Of a DNA stretch of 64,000 nucleotides, positions 37,880 to 51,649 are shown in pieces (within the stretch, counting starts at the first letter, position 1; each line of letters opens with the position of its first letter). The translations under genes were made by a program, and so were the position numbers. Source of the stretch: Eulemur rufifrons. Taxonomy: Eukaryota > Chordata > Mammalia > Primates > Lemuridae. The notes below the pieces were generated by a model, which saw nothing but the letters and a program-made list of their open reading frames with translations, was not told the origin of the DNA and made no database searches. The stretch lies in NCBI RefSeq assembly GCF_041146395.1, contig NC_090989.1:222922843-222986842 (forward strand), given 5' to 3'.

Positions 37880-38235
37880 CATGATGTTACAGAACACATT
37901 TTCCAGACACCCTTATACTTAGCATATGACCAATGACTAGTGACCAATCAGGCATAAGTGGAAGTAACAGACAACCTCCAGGAAAAGTCTTGTTTTTCTT
38001 TTTCTCTTCCTGCTGCATAAAATGTGAACATAATGACTGGTTTCCAGCAGCCATCTTGAGTCCTACCCAAGGGATGGCAGAGCAGAAAGCTGGAAGGAAT
38101 TGGTCTCTAACAATGTATGGAACTTCTATATCAGTCCCGGTCTCCTGTCCTCCAGACTTTTTACATGAAAGAATAAAACCTTAGTGAACAGCCTCTGTTG
38201 ATTTATGGTTTCTGTTGCATGTAGGCAAACCTAAT
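37880..38235 (+). repeat. Ancient interspersed repeat, same type as 57885-58275
   Basis: Shares with the later copy the order 'ccatcttgagtcctaccc', a purine-rich block, 'gaataaaaccttagtg' and a 'gttgatttatggtttctgtt' end. The family name is uncertain. Confidence 0.55.
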
Positions 38236-40906
38236 TCCACACAATCTTAATGTGAAAAAATCACTTTAGTGTAAAAATGTTCATAACCTGACATAAGGAT
38301 GGGTAATTCATAAAAGCACTACCATATGTTTAAAAGCCTTTCGGGCTTTATATGTATGTATATCACAAACTGGAGATTGGCAATTTGGTATGTGAGATAG
38401 CTAAATTAACACAGTACAAACTCACAGGATAATCACTAAAATTTCCATCTAATTTACATAATAAAATCTTGCTTGAGTCAAATGACAATATAAAAAATAT
38501 CTAATGTAGACAGGAAGCTCATTTCATAATATCATTCTTGTTCTGTTTTCCTATCAATTTTTTTTAAGTATCAATTTCTAATCTTCCAGAATGAACTCTT
38601 TCCATATGGGCTGCACTTCAGAAAACCCACTAGACATGGAGGCTGATTATCTGGTACAGGAAATGAGGAGGTCACTTACAACTTCCCCTCAAGTTACACA
38701 TTCTCTTTTTGCTGAGGATGACTTACTTACCCCTCGAAGAATCTTGTAGCAAGATTTATTTTAGATGATGCTCAGTTGACAATTCTTTCTTGAGTCCCTT
38801 ACAGGGCCTCAGAAAGCATGCTCCTCTGAGCCATAGTGAAAGGAGTGCATTGTACTTCCCAAGTCAAATTTTCCCTCTGATGCTACAGGCTGCTTCTGAA
38901 ACCCTCCAGCCTAGAGCCTTTTGTCAAGCATGAGTGAGACCCCAATCCATCAAGTTGGGGAACTTGTCCAACATTTATTTCTTCTAGGGATAGGAAAAGA
39001 ATCATCCCCTAAAGGCTTGCTTGAGCAGATTAAGGGGAAAACAATGAAATTATTTTTCTAATTGCACCCTATGAGTCTCAGTTGTTCCTCAACCTCCAGG
39101 GAACTCTTATCAAGTTCCCTGGGTGGTACCCTTGAGGCCCCACTCTCAGGTTTGAAGGGAAGAGGACACACTTCCCACGCCTACCCTTTGGGGACCAGTG
39201 GGGTGGGGTTCACAGCATGCATGCTTTCTCCAGACAGCTCCTCCACGTTCTAAATACTTTTGGCCAGATCTCTTCAATGTCAACCTTCTTTGTTTATTTT
39301 TAAATCTTCAAGGTGAATGAGAGACCAAAAAGCTCAAAACCAGTTACTGCCCAAATGATTTGCATGTCCTACATGAGTGGTTTTGTACCTGACTTTGGAA
39401 TAAAGGAGGAGTTGGCATCTATTATCTTAGATCTTCAGTCATAACTAAGAATCTTATTTTAGCCTGTTAAATAGCACTCCCCCTACCAGTGTAGCTTTTT
39501 TTGCTCCATTGCCAAAAAATACCAAGACATTGTTAGAAGTCTTTATCTTTAAAAATCATTAAAAAGGCCATTCTTATTTCTCAGCAGTTTTGCCCTTGGA
39601 AATTCTGGCTCTGTTTTCACACCTAGGCAAACTCAGCAGTGCCATATACAGATTCTAAAGGACCCCAGGGAGGCCCCCACAAATATAACTATCATTATTT
39701 TGAACAACTGGACTCATAATGTGCAATCAGAAAAATAAATTCATTGGTTTTTTCCCACTTGTTCAAGCAAGCTTTTATGGGATGGTTCTTTTCCTGTCCC
39801 TAGAAAAAAATAAATCTTGGATGTCTCATTTTTTTCCTGATCACTCTCAGATAATAAAACCATTTCTTGTCACAAAATTGTCTCAGTTGAATAACTAATA
39901 TTACTAAAATAACCACAAAAGGTTGTCCTTCTAGTTGTCCAGTTGTCTAAAAGAAGTTAAGAGCAGAGCAGGTGGAGAAATAGAAAAACAGCCAACTCAG
40001 ACCCATCCCTCAGCCCCGATTTCCCTCTGCAGACTTCTCCAGCCTAGAGCAGGCTGTAGCTGGGGAAGGAGAAAGGTTTTTACCTTAAATGAAATTCATC
40101 ATTTTGATGAGATCTTTTAAATATTGAAATGTGACCAATAGACTTTTGTTATCTGAGGGTGACCATAAAAACTGTGGAACCTGCACAAGATTTTATCCAA
40201 GCATGAAGAAAGAACTAGCTCCACAAAGCAGCGTGAATAGGCAGTGGAGGCAAAGAATACAGATGTGTGTGTGTTTGCGTATGTGTGTATGTGCATGATT
40301 GCACCATTTAAGTCCCATTTGTGCAACATAACGGTTATATCTGCTTAAGTAAACTAATATACATGAAGAATTAAAATCTAATTTCTCTAAGTGTTAAATT
40401 AGAGCATGATTATTGATGTAGAAAAGGAGAAGCAAAGGAGAGTGATGGGATCAAAATGGCAGGTGTCCTGCTTTTGTTCCTATCCCAAATCCCTAAAAAT
40501 GACAGAGAAGATATTTATGAGAATAAACAAATCCACAGATGCAGCAGCAAACAAGGAAAGTACACTCAGTAGCCCGACATTTATATATAATTCCTAAAAC
40601 AGGAAAAACAGATGCAAATATGGTGATATCAGAAAAGACAACCCAAAGTAGCTCCAGGAGAGGATGCTGAAACCAGTGGCATCAACCCCAAGCTCAGAGA
40701 TTATGGAGCCGGGAAGCAAGATGAGACCCTGGCTCAATAGTCTCCTGTCCTCAAATATCTTCCTTTCTCCTGGTTTAAATGGTTCTCCTACAACAGCATT
40801 TAAAATTATTCCATTTACAAAAATTTGATTCATGTGCTCCTTTCAGGTGCTTAGATATGAATGCAAGAAGTATATGTATGATTTTACTGGTCAAAAATAC
40901 TATTCT
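38236..40906. other. Long intronic stretch with nothing recognised
   Basis: No exon and no nameable repeat apart from a short TG-rich patch near 40265-40295. Confidence 0.45.
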
Positions 40907-41394
40907 AAAGTTGTTCGATAAAAAAGACACCTGCACTCGAATGTTCATAGCAGCACAGTTCACAATTGCAAAGATGTGGAAGCAACCCAAGTGCCCATCA
41001 ATACATGAGTGGATTAATAAAATGTGATATATTTTTACCATAGAGTACTACTCAGTCATAAAAATATGGTGAACTACCTCTTCTTTTAACCTGAATGGAA
41101 CTGGAGACCATTCTTCTAAGTGAAGTATCGCAAGGATGGAAAAACAAACACCACATGTACTCACCATTAAATTGGAATTAATTGAACAACACTTATGTGG
41201 ACATATGGAAATAACATTCATCAGAAATCAAGCAGGTGGGAAGCAGGAGAAGGGAATGGGTAAACTCACACCTAATGGGTACAATGCACACTGGGTGATG
41301 GACACACTTATAACTTTGTCTCAAATGGTACAAAAGCAATTTATGTAACCAAAACGTTTGTACCCCCATAATATTCTGAAATATTAAAAAATTG
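40907..41394 (+). mobile_element. Lemur L1 3' end, 5'-truncated
   Basis: The end of ORF2 is legible on the plus strand (KDTCTRMFIAAQFTIAKMWK). The 3' UTR has 'taaactcacacctaatgggt' and the terminus 'tgtacccccataatattctg'. CTATTCT at 40900-40906 and 41395-41401 may be a short target duplication. The tail is short. Confidence 0.9.
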
Positions 41395-41401
41395 CTATTC
41401 T

Positions 41402-42299
41402 CCTATGTCAATTAAAGGAAAGAATGCCTGAGCCAATTAAATAAATGATAGTTGAATTTCTCAGATCTGGTATAATTATATCCTTTTATCTTTTAGGGTC
41501 AGTAATTTTTGAATGTCATATTTTTATTCACTAAAACAGCTCTTATTTAGGCCTACTTAACTATTCGTCATCTAGTCATAAAATAAATGCAAGCATACTT
41601 TTGTACTATTCATTTATTTGCCATTTTAAAATCCAAAATGACTGTGATGCTATTAATATTAGCCTAATTTGCTCATCAGTGTTGTCCTGTTAGTTCCAAA
41701 AATGCCTTGGCATTGATCCATTAGCTGTATAAGAAAAATCTGTTTAATAGAATTGCTTGTGTTTTCCTTTGTTCCTTTATGTCTGACAAGTTCTCACCTT
41801 CTATGACACAGCATCATATGTGCTCTGCACTTAATCCTTCTAAGTTTTCATGATTCAACATGTACCCCTTCCTCAAAAGTGGTCTTTCTTTAGCCTTTCT
41901 GTGGCTCTCGCTTTAACATCAGCCTAACACTCTAGGAGGGTAACAGTGATTGTGACAGGGCCTTTGGTAGCATTGTGCAGGTCCTTGGGAGAGGGGCTTC
42001 ACAAATTGAAGAAACAATGGTAGACATACCCCTGATGATTTCCGTTTGCATGGAATTCACTTTGATATAGTTATGTAGCACCTGAATAAAGTCCAAATAA
42101 AAAACAAAATACCATAGTTTAAAATGTTATTACCCATCATTGCTTAGACTAAGACAATCAGAGCAAACCCAGTGGTTTGAATCACTGCTCCCCTGTGAAT
42201 CTAGATCCCCCATGGCCCCACGTGGCCTCCTGAAACCACATGTCCACTGAGTAGGGAACCGATTACCCCACATTGAAACCTGAGTGGTTTGATTCCAGA
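41402..42299. other. Intronic sequence with nothing recognised
   Basis: No exon or nameable repeat. Confidence 0.4.
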
Positions 42300-42590
42300 C
42301 TCCACCAAGAGATGTTTCCTTTAAGATTCAGCTCAGGAGCCTCAAAGGAAACCATCCCTGAACCTCCACCAACCATTTCAGTTTAGCTGCACCTCACTAC
42401 ATCCTGATCTTCCTATCATAGCAGCCATCGTACCCCTTGCCACTGTGTTACATGCCCCGATTTCCCCTATGAACCCATGACTTCCTCATGGGCAAGGACC
42501 TTGTTTTGAATTATGTTTCTTACCCTAGCACTTAGCATAATGCCTGGCAAAATAATAGGGCCTGAAAAAATGTTTGTTGAATGGAGTCCT
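42300..42590 (+). mobile_element. L2 LINE 3' end
   Basis: 'agattcagctcaggagcc', 'cctcatgggcaaggaccttg', 'cacttagcataatgcctggc' and 'aaaatgtttgttgaatgga' are the L2 terminus. Confidence 0.85.
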
Positions 42591-42712
42591 TCTTCCTTTT
42601 TCCTTCTTTTCTCTCTTCCTTCTTTTCTTCCTTCCTTCACCCCTTCCTCCATTGCTTCCTTCTTTCCTGTCTCCGCTCCTTCCCTCCTGCCTTCCTCCCT
42701 TCCTTCCTTCCA
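42588..42712. repeat. (TTCC)n polypyrimidine tract at the end of L2
   Basis: About 125 bases of almost pure pyrimidine on the plus strand. Open frames on both strands are low-complexity Phe/Leu/Ser/Pro or Arg/Lys/Glu/Gly shadows. An L2-like fragment ('actatgtgccaggcactgtt') follows at 42713-42900. Confidence 0.88.
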
Positions 42713-42900
42713 CAAATATTTATTCACACCCACTATGTGCCAGGCACTGTTCTAGGAACTGAAGCTACAACAGGAAACAAAACAGAATAAAGTCCCCACT
42801 TTCACGGAGCTTGTATTCTATTAATAATAATGGGAAGACAGACAATTAACAACTAAATAAGTCTAAAATATGTCCAGTGATTTAAGTGTCATGAAGAAAA

Positions 42901-44418
42901 CTAAAGTAAGGAAAGGGGATAGAGAGGACAATAAGATCGGGCTGCTCTTTTACATACTAATGGGTAACAGTCTCATCGAGCACGTGGGACTTGTAAGCAG
43001 ATACAATCAGAAAACAAATCCACCATTCCTCCTCCATCACTGCCCACCCATAGCCATTTGGAGGCGCTAGTCCTTTCTCATGTTCTTTGAGGAAATGTAA
43101 GACATGTCCCAGGACTTTTTTGGCTATTTTCAAATAATATAAAAATGCTCTGGCTATTTCTGTCTCAAGAAAAGTCTTATTGAGGTAAGTAAAATACCAG
43201 TCCCATATAATAGTCAAAAATTCAAATTTCACTTAAAAGTTAAAGATTCTCATTTCTCCCCCTTGGGCCTGCTCTGGCCCAGCCTATTGCAGTGGGAACA
43301 GAGACATGGGCCACTTCTCAATTGTCTCCTGTGGACATCTTCCCTGCTCTCCACCTCCCATAGCTTCCTTGGGGTGGATGCCAAGAGTGCGAGGATATAC
43401 GGAAGGAGAGAGTGGTAAGTGCAGGAATGGCAGAATGTAATCTTGTTTTGGTTTCCTCCGGGTATGTCTACCTTTGACCCACTCCGGCATTGGCAAACGT
43501 TCAAAGCTGACTTTCTTGGGATGTTCTGATAGACTTTGGGATCCCCTCTGGGAACATTCAATGGCATGTCCCATGCTACAAGATGCCCTTGGCTGGACTT
43601 AATTGTCCAGCTTCAGACCCTGGAAACCCAGTCATTCCCTCTCCCGTCCCTATATGAGGAGTTCTTGGACAGGCTCTGAAATGGCTGTATGTCATCTTCC
43701 TCTTCCACATGGCCACATCTGATCCACAAAAGCCACATCTGGGCCCAAGCATTCACGCATCCTTGCCCCACCTTTAAGGATATGTAGCTGGCTTCCTCTT
43801 AATGCTCTGCTTCTTCAGACAGATCACCAGAGCTTCGTGTCTGAACTTCACCAGGCATCCAGGGGGCTTTGCAGATGAGACTTACAGCACACCATTACCA
43901 ATTCCAAACCCTCTCTCTACTATCCAACTTCTTTTTTGGCTTCTTGCATTTCAATCCTCTTATATCCTTCACATGAGTGGGAAACTAATAGCACCATCTT
44001 CTTTGAGGCTCTCACATAAGTGATCTGACTCTTCACCTTGGCACATGAGGCTATCGTTTTGTTCTTAGACGTTCGAAGCCTTAGCCCAAATGGAGACAAA
44101 GAAAGGCCCATTTAAAATCCTGTTACAAATAAATGATGCTCACATTAGTCCCAGCAACAGCATTTAAGGGCAAGGAGAACTTCAATCAGCTAAATGAAAA
44201 TACTAGTGGACATAAGAAGCAGCCACTCAGCAACAACCTTGCAAAAAAAAACCAAAAATGCTAAGAAGGCATTCAGGAGGGAAACAGATGGGCTAAACAG
44301 CACGGGTGTGGACGAAATTCAGGAAACAGGGCAGAAGTCACAGCTAAGATGTAAGAAATCAAAGGCTCAACACATATGCAGTGAGATATATACAATACCC
44401 AAGCCAGAACAAAAAATA
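42901..44418. other. Intronic sequence with nothing recognised
   Basis: Two overlapping minus-strand open frames at 43250-43574 show no family resemblance and lack good splice context. Confidence 0.4.
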
Positions 44419-44433
44419 ATCAGGTTTCTTTTC

Positions 44434-44770
<337 letters not shown>

Positions 44771-44869
44771 ATCAGGTTTATTTTCTGACAGGAGGACGTA
44801 GCTGTGGGGGGTACAGAGGCCACTGAACAAGAAGTGGCTCAGTTTGGCACTCCAAGAGGCAGTTTGGGA

Positions 44870-45060
44870 AAGTTTATAAGATCTTCGACTTTAGAGCCAG
44901 AGGAGAAAAATGGATTTTAATTTTTAATACATTTCTTAGCTGTTTGACTTTACACCAGTAATTAAGCTTCCTTGGCCTCAGTTTCCTCATGTATATGATG
45001 TGAGTCATTTATGGCACCTGCCTGAAGAGTCGTCCAGAGGATGAAATGAAGCACTTTTAA
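44870..45060 (+). repeat. MIR SINE
   Basis: 'tttcttagctgtttgacttt', 'cttggcctcagtttcctcatg' and 'gaggatgaaatgaagc' give the MIR core and tail. Confidence 0.8.
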
Positions 45061-46239
45061 TGCAACCGTCTTATTGAATTGATCCTCTTGCACCAATAGG
45101 ATGCAATTATGAAGCAATTTTCTTTTACTCAAACTGCCGCCCCTTCCCTCCCACACAGACAGCTCGTTCTTTCCTTTTGTTTGATGAAATTCTTAGGCAG
45201 TCTCATAGCTTCTCCGGGCCCCTCGAATCTCAAGAAGGATCTCATTTTAGTCATGAACTTTCCAGTTCAATGGAATAACCAAAACTTGTCACTGTATTAG
45301 ATGTGAGCTTCTCACCTGCTTTGGGCCCGGAAGCCTCTGTGGGTGGAGGCTTGCTGGGCTGTCACCCTCCCCTGCCTCTCTGTGCTGGTCACGGACCCCT
45401 CCCAGTCTAGCTGATGGGGACAGAGCAGGTGATTGGGCATAGTGTTAAGTGGCCCTTGCCCTCTTGACCTGCACTGGTGCCCCTGGACTTGAAGGACACC
45501 CAAAATTGACTCCTTCTCACCTAGGCTACTTTTGCAATTGTTTTTAGGAATTCTCTGAGGCTTTCCAACTGCAGCTTTCTGGAAGCAGGCAAAGTTTCTC
45601 CTCCCCCTATCAGCTATAACCCCTCTTCCTGAGCTTTGGATATTGGATGGGTCCCTTGTGCCCAGCCTCCTTGGACCACCACCACCCCTATTCCTCCCTC
45701 AGGCAGCTTTTTTCAAGAGGGCTCTGGCAGAATCTCTCAGTGGGTCCCATGGGGAAACTCACAGGCTCACATACCCTTGGCCATTGCCATCCCTGCTCCT
45801 AGGGTGGCTCATTCCCTTTCTCTTTCTGCTCTGCCATGTCAGGGCTGACGTCTCACATGTAGTTTCTCAGGCATATGTCACATACCCGGACTCTGTGTCT
45901 TCTAAATTCCAGGACACACATATTAATCTCTCTGCATGCTTCCCTTGAAGCCCCTCTCAACTGGGGAAGAAGGGGCACGTAACCCACAAATAAACAAATC
46001 CTCTTTCAACTCTTCAGCTCCTCATCTTTAAGGACAAAACTACTCATACTGGTTTAGCCTAGTGTAGGATCTCTTAGCAGGTCCTGCCTAGGTGGTCCAG
46101 CCTCTAAAGAATGTGTGGCTCCTGCCAACTATTAAGAATGTTCTAGTCTTTAGACCTCCATCAGAACTCAGTGACAACAGGAAGAGGGACTCAACTATCC
46201 TCCTGCTACATCCAGCATCACACCTGGCACATGCAGGTA
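45061..46239. other. Intronic sequence with nothing recognised
   Basis: The GC-richer part at 45300-45850 contains several short open frames but no splice-bounded exon on the CFAP95 strand. It may include an unnamed old LTR. Confidence 0.4.
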
Positions 46240-46430
46240 TGGAGTCTCTGCACTCATACTCTCCTCCTTATCTTTGCACCTGGGACCTTGGGTGTGTCAT
46301 TTGACATCTGTAAGTCTGGGTTTAGACCTGGAATGGTAATATCTTTCTTGCCAACTTTGTAGCTTTGTTATGAAGAATAAGAAACAAAATGGATGGGCCA
46401 GTGCTTTATACACAAAAAGTCTATAGAGAA
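46240..46430 (+). repeat. MIR-like SINE fragment
   Basis: 'gggaccttgggtgtgtcattt', 'ggaatggtaatatc' and 'tagctttgttatgaagaat' resemble MIR but with an altered middle. Confidence 0.5.
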
Positions 46431-47604
46431 AAATGTAACTTATTATTAAGCTATGAGAGTAGCAGTTTCATCAGAAATAGTGACTCCTCATCTATTTTCC
46501 TTTCTATCGAATACATACTCCAAACCTTGTAGGGGAGCAACAGGGTTTCAACGGCCATCCACAAAAGGACATAGAAAAGGTAAATGTTACTCTTTATTTA
46601 TACATCCTTTATTAAATCTGAGGCTTGACCAAGTAATGCATAGAATGTAGAGGAAGAATGTTTGTGGTTTCCACACCTCATATTTCACCTCATCTCACTT
46701 CCTCCCACAACCCAGAAACCAAGAGCATTTTTATTTAAGAATCAAAAATAAATGTTTTTTAAGGACCAAAGGCTCTAAGTGCATGCCAGGCAATGCCTGT
46801 CTTGCCCACCTTTCTATTGTCCTGGCCACAGCTCCACGCTCAAGAAAGCAAGGTTAAGCTGGGCATGGGGGAAGCAGGGCAAGGTGGCTATTGCCTGAGT
46901 TGGGCATCGGACTCCAGAGCTCTGAAGGAAACCAAAATATTTTTCCCCACTATATATTGAGAATTGTTAAATTAAAGAGACTGGAAATGCAGGGAACACT
47001 CTGCCTCAGCCTCTTTTCACCTGATGGCAGGACATGAATCCTTCCTTGTTGGAGACAGCACTTGCTTATTGGCCCACCAGGCACGGGAGGAATTTGGGAA
47101 CAGATTTTACTGTCTTGTAACATTTTCCTGCCTTTTAAAAGACTACACTGCTCTCTCCTTTGTCCTGTCACTATATGGGATTTATGGATTTTTGTTGAAA
47201 TACTATTTAAGCAAGGCCTCTAAGACACTGCCTTGACAGAGATATACTTTTAAACTGAGGCCTCTCCCACATGATGTGTATAGCATATGCTAATAAGCTT
47301 CTGCTTATTTTATTTATTTATTTATTTATTTTTTGTTAATTTGACTTTTGTTGTCAAGAAAGTGTCTCAATGCAGAACCTAAAAAGAGAAAGAAAAGAAA
47401 TAACGTTTTCTCCCCTGTAGCCCCATCTGTATGCTGGGGATGACCAGTGAGAACACCTGATACAAAGGGCAAGAGGGTCAGGCGGTAACTGGGGACACCA
47501 TCAGACTGTCCCTGAGATCTGGGCCATGGGGCAAAAGGAAAACCTGAGCAGAGAGAAACAGCAATGCTGTGTGCATGAGCAGAGACTGTGTGCCTGTGCG
47601 TGTG

Positions 47605-47640
<36 letters not shown>

Positions 47641-48289
47641 ACAGAGAAAGTAGGGTGGGGAGAGGGACGTCTTGCTTTAGAACTGTCTTGGTTCCTGTAA
47701 GTTGCCTCATTCCATATCTGGGCAGCTGTAACTTTAAAATAAATCTCCAATTTTCAGGCTGTCCTTATTATTAATACTTTCTGTCCATTGCCTAGAAGAA
47801 GAAGGAAGGAAATGGCACTGCCATGCTAAGCTCATTTGTTTTCACCACCCTGCAAGATAGAGAATCTTCTAGAACACTTTCCAATGTAGATTTATGGATC
47901 TTCTTAGGCATTCTCTATTGGAAAAGCTGTTCTGAAACTAGCCCAACCTTAGGGGGCAGAATGTGACATAAGCCCAGTCTTCTCATTGCATGCACATCCA
48001 TCCTTGTCAAATCACCAGCTCTTCAGGCCCCGAGGCCACCCTCTAAGGCTGAACTGTCTTCAGCTAGCTCCAAAGCTTCTGACATTATGGGACACAATTT
48101 GGGAGTCTTAGAAGTTGAGCCCCTGCCTCACGCTGACTGAGCAGGCACCCAAGGAGCCAAGCAGTAGCTTACTAACATACAAACAGAAATTATTTATGCA
48201 ATGAATATTCATTTTATAACTAGGTTGCACAAAAGTTACGAGAATATTAATAGCATATCTTTATTTACTCACATCTCCACTACCTTAAG
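46431..48289. other. Intron with (ATTT)n and (GT)n microsatellites
   Basis: (ATTT)n at about 47307-47333. A (GT)n tract with a few CG interruptions at 47590-47640, alternating purine-pyrimidine. No exon otherwise. Confidence 0.7.
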
Positions 48290-48835
48290 ACAAGTACGAA
48301 GACTTGAAATCAAAGACCTAGGTTCAAACTCTCACTCTTCCACTTCCAAGCTATGTGACTATGAGTAAGTCACTTAAACTCTAGGAGTTTCTTTATCCTC
48401 TTCTGTAAAATAGAGTTTTGTTTTTTTTTTTTTTTTTGAGACAGAGTCTCGCTCTGTTGCCCGGGCTAGAGTGAGTGCCGTGGCGTCAGCCTAGCTCACA
48501 GCAACCTCACACTCCTGAGCTCAAGCGATCCTCCTGTCTCAGCCTCCCGAGTAGCTGGGACTACAGGCATGCGCCACCATGCCCAGCTAATTTTTTCTAT
48601 ATATATTTTTAGCTGTCCATATAATTTCTTTCTATTTTTAGTAGAGATGGGGTCTCGCTCTTGCTCAGGCTGGTCTCGAACTCCTGAGCTCAAACGATCC
48701 GCCCACCTCAGCCTCCCAGAGTGCTAGGATTACAGGCGTGAGCCACCGCGCCCGGCCCTATAAAATAGAGGTAATAATAACTACAGTACAGGGTTATTGT
48801 GGAGGTGAAGGGGACATCTAGCAAGATGCTGCTGC
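48290..48835 (+). repeat. MIR SINE split by a young Alu
   Basis: The MIR runs 'caaactctcactcttccact', 'gactatgagtaagtcactt', 'tctgtaaaatagag', then is interrupted at 48426-48757. It resumes after the duplicated site with 'gtaataataactacag' and 'ggttattgtggaggtgaag'. Confidence 0.85.
48426..48757 (-). mobile_element. Lemur-type Alu inside MIR, 367 bp from a CFAP95 exon
   Basis: A full dimer with the lemur insertion and intact CpGs ('gagccaccgcgcccggc'). CTGTAAAATAGAG (48413-48425) and CTATAAAATAGAG (48758-48770) form the target duplication. Confidence 0.96.
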
Positions 48836-48849
48836 AGCAGCTACAACAG

Positions 48850-49015
48850 CATCGTAACCACAGTAACAATTTCCCAAGCACTGGCTATGTGCTAGGCACG
48901 TGTCAAGTGCTTTACTTGCTTTATCTCATGGAATGTCCCCAATAATCTTATGCAGGAGGTACACTTTGCTGACGCACATAGTGGCTAAGTCACCTGCCTA
49001 AGTAACTAGCACAGC
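48850..49015 (-). repeat. MIR SINE (minus)
   Basis: 'ctggctatgtgctaggcac', 'aagtgctttacttgctttat' and 'cacctgcctaagtaactagc' follow the reverse MIR order. Confidence 0.75.
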
Positions 49016-49108
49016 TAAGGAGGGGAGTGGTGCTGAGAAAATGCTCCTTCCCTTTAGTTTTTCATGTTTCACTGTGACAAAGATTCCAGACTTAAACCAA
49101 AGAAATTA

Positions 49109-49246
<138 letters not shown>

Positions 49247-49289
49247 TTAGGAGTCCATTAAGGGATAAAGCTTATTTATCATGTATTTA

Positions 49290-49320
49290 ATTAGATAATT
49301 AATTTTTTTAATTATCTAAT
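49290..49320. repeat. Perfect AT-rich palindrome just upstream of a CFAP95 acceptor
   Basis: ATTAGATAATTAA (49290-49302) pairs with TTAATTATCTAAT (49308-49320) across a five-T loop. On the minus strand it lies 58-88 nt before the acceptor of exon 49124-49232. Confidence 0.9.
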
Positions 49321-50584
49321 GAAAATTTACTATATTTGTGCATTATTTTAATTATCAATTTACTGGATTTGTGACATATATTTTCATCTCTTTTCAAGTA
49401 ATTCTCAGGCTATTTCCTAAAACCAACTTAGCGCTTTATAAAACTAATAATGTCACAAAAACAATACTTATCCCATACAGTAATTATTCACTGACTCCAA
49501 TGAACTGAATCTTATTAAGTAACGTAGATTAGTTACCGATAGTAAATTCTAAAATAAGACATGGTAATACCTTAGAAAGGCAACTTGCCACTTTGGAAAT
49601 TCCTTCTACCATGAATTTTAATTACAATTTTTTTTTTTTTCAAAATGAGGCAGCAACATATTTGCTCATATTGATTTATAACCTGTGCTTCCTGCTTCTA
49701 AAGAGGGAATAAAAGAAGCTGACAATTAAACACGAGCTAGAAAAAAAAAAAGTTCTAAAAAATGTAGATGGAAGAGAAAAAAATATTCCAAACATCTTGA
49801 CTAACAGAGTGGTTAGGAATAATAAGAAAAGAGGAATTTGGAGATAGAGGAGGAAAAAGGAGGTGACATGGCTGGCAACAGAAGTAGCTGTTTTTATAGC
49901 ATTTTCTTGGGTAGAATAAAGGAAGCTGAGGCCAAGCACCCCTTAAGAAGGGAGCCTTGCTTTAAGGACACAGGGCTAGGATTGTTTAAGGGATAGTTAC
50001 GTACCCAGGAATTCACCTATCCATATGTTTGTTCATTCAGCAAATATTTTTAAGTACCTACAACACGCCAGGTATTTTGCTGGGTGCAGGGGATGCAAAA
50101 GGGGGCAAGTCTGATGGAGCCCCTCGGTTGCTTACAGTCTGGACAGAAAGACAGACAATTAAATAAGAAAAATCAACAATGTGGTGAGTGTGGGTACCAG
50201 GCTGCACAAGCGGGACAGCTTCCCTTAACCTGATGGGGCACCCAGCACCCAAGTCATGAGGCCCTTGAAGACCTGACCCCTACCTGACCCTGAGTCCAGT
50301 GGGGGCTCAGCCCTGCCCTGCATTTCTAGATCAGCTTTGCCTCCCCAGCTCTGAGCCTGAGAGCAGGGCTCCGCTCCGTAGTAGCACCCAGCAGCCGGGA
50401 GCCCAGGGTGGGGTGGCAGGCAGAGCACCGCACATGAGCCCTCTTCCCTCCTCAATCTGAGCATCAAGTTGCAAAACACGTAAGTGCTTTTTGGTAACCT
50501 GCAAGCATTTTATGAGAGCCTGACAGGAAGCTCTCACTTAAGTCCTTAGTAGGGGATATTGAACAACATCAAGAACCAGGAGTG
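49321..50584. other. Intron; L2-like fragment at about 50025-50210
   Basis: 'tcattcagcaaatattttt' and 'caacacgccaggtattttgc' mark an old L2-like piece. The remainder, including the GC-richer 50230-50480, shows no exon. CFAP95 5' exons were sought on the minus strand here and not found. Confidence 0.45.
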
Positions 50585-50800
50585 GTAGAGCGAACACAGC
50601 CCGGAGTTTGAGTCATTGCTTAGCCTGGTCCTGCTGTGTAACCTTGAACAAGTCACTTGACCTTTCTTTGCTTCCATTTTCACATGTGTAAAATGACAAC
50701 AGAAATAACAGCAATACTTTTTAAGATTTTAATAAGAATTAAAATGAAAAAATAAAGGCAGATGATCCTTCATATACTATAAAGCACCATAAATGTCTTT
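50585..50800 (+). repeat. MIR SINE
   Basis: 'tagcctggtcctgctgtgta', 'accttgaacaagtcacttgac' and 'tgtaaaatgacaac' give the MIR core. Confidence 0.82.
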
Positions 50801-51649
50801 GTATAGTGAATATTAACTAGGCTTCAAAATCCGGTATACAACAATTACCACCTTATTTTTCTGTAGTTGAACTTAATTTCTCTTGCAAGCTCTCATTTTG
50901 CCAGGTGGAAAAGCCTGGATCTTGGTCAATTCTGGGTTTTTTCCAGCTGTCAGGGGCTTGTGTGGTGCCATGGTGCTGAGAATCCATCTCTGTTATCATC
51001 GTTTCTCCTGCTTACATCTGCAGAAACATCCTCATTCCCTGGTGGTCTTCCATTATGGGTTCATGCAGGTCTCTAACCTCCTGGTCTTGCCACACAGACT
51101 CCTAGGTGGATTGACATTTTGCCACAAGGGTGCCACTGTGTAGCCCACCCAAAACCTCCCTTTCCACCAAGGTTCCTGGAAACCCAGACACCATCCTTGG
51201 GTTATCTGCCTGACCCACCAGGCAGAAAGTGTTTCATCTCCCCAGCACACTGGACTTAGGGACACAGGGAGCCCCACCCTTCAACGGTTCCACTGACACT
51301 ACCCTGGGAATGGGAAGGAAGGGAAGAGGCAATGACTCTGGTATTTCCCAAAACCTTAATTTAAATTCGGGATCCCAGATCAACCCAAATATTCTCAGCT
51401 TCTCTTCTGGCCTTCTCCTTTCCCTGCCCATGAATTCTTCCTTTACTATGGGACAGGGTGGCCTGGCTATTCTTCCAAGTTTGTAGGGCTCATGCTAAAA
51501 CCCAAGTTTTTGAACTCCAAATGCAAACACTTGGTTCTTTTGTTGCCTGCTCGGTCATTCTTCCCCAAGACAGTAAAACCTCAGTACCTCCCTATGAACA
51601 TGCAAGTGAGGGGGAAAGTATCAGTTAGTATTTCAATGTATTAACCCCC
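50801..51649. other. Intronic sequence with nothing recognised
   Basis: Several short open frames on both strands, none with splice or family support. Confidence 0.4.

Noticed and set aside
42467..42790. Several overlapping frames on both strands
   Set aside because: All arise from the (TTCC)n tract at the end of an L2.
47582..47640. GT/CG alternating tract as a functional Z-DNA element
   Set aside because: Ordinary microsatellite; nothing nearby suggests a regulatory role.
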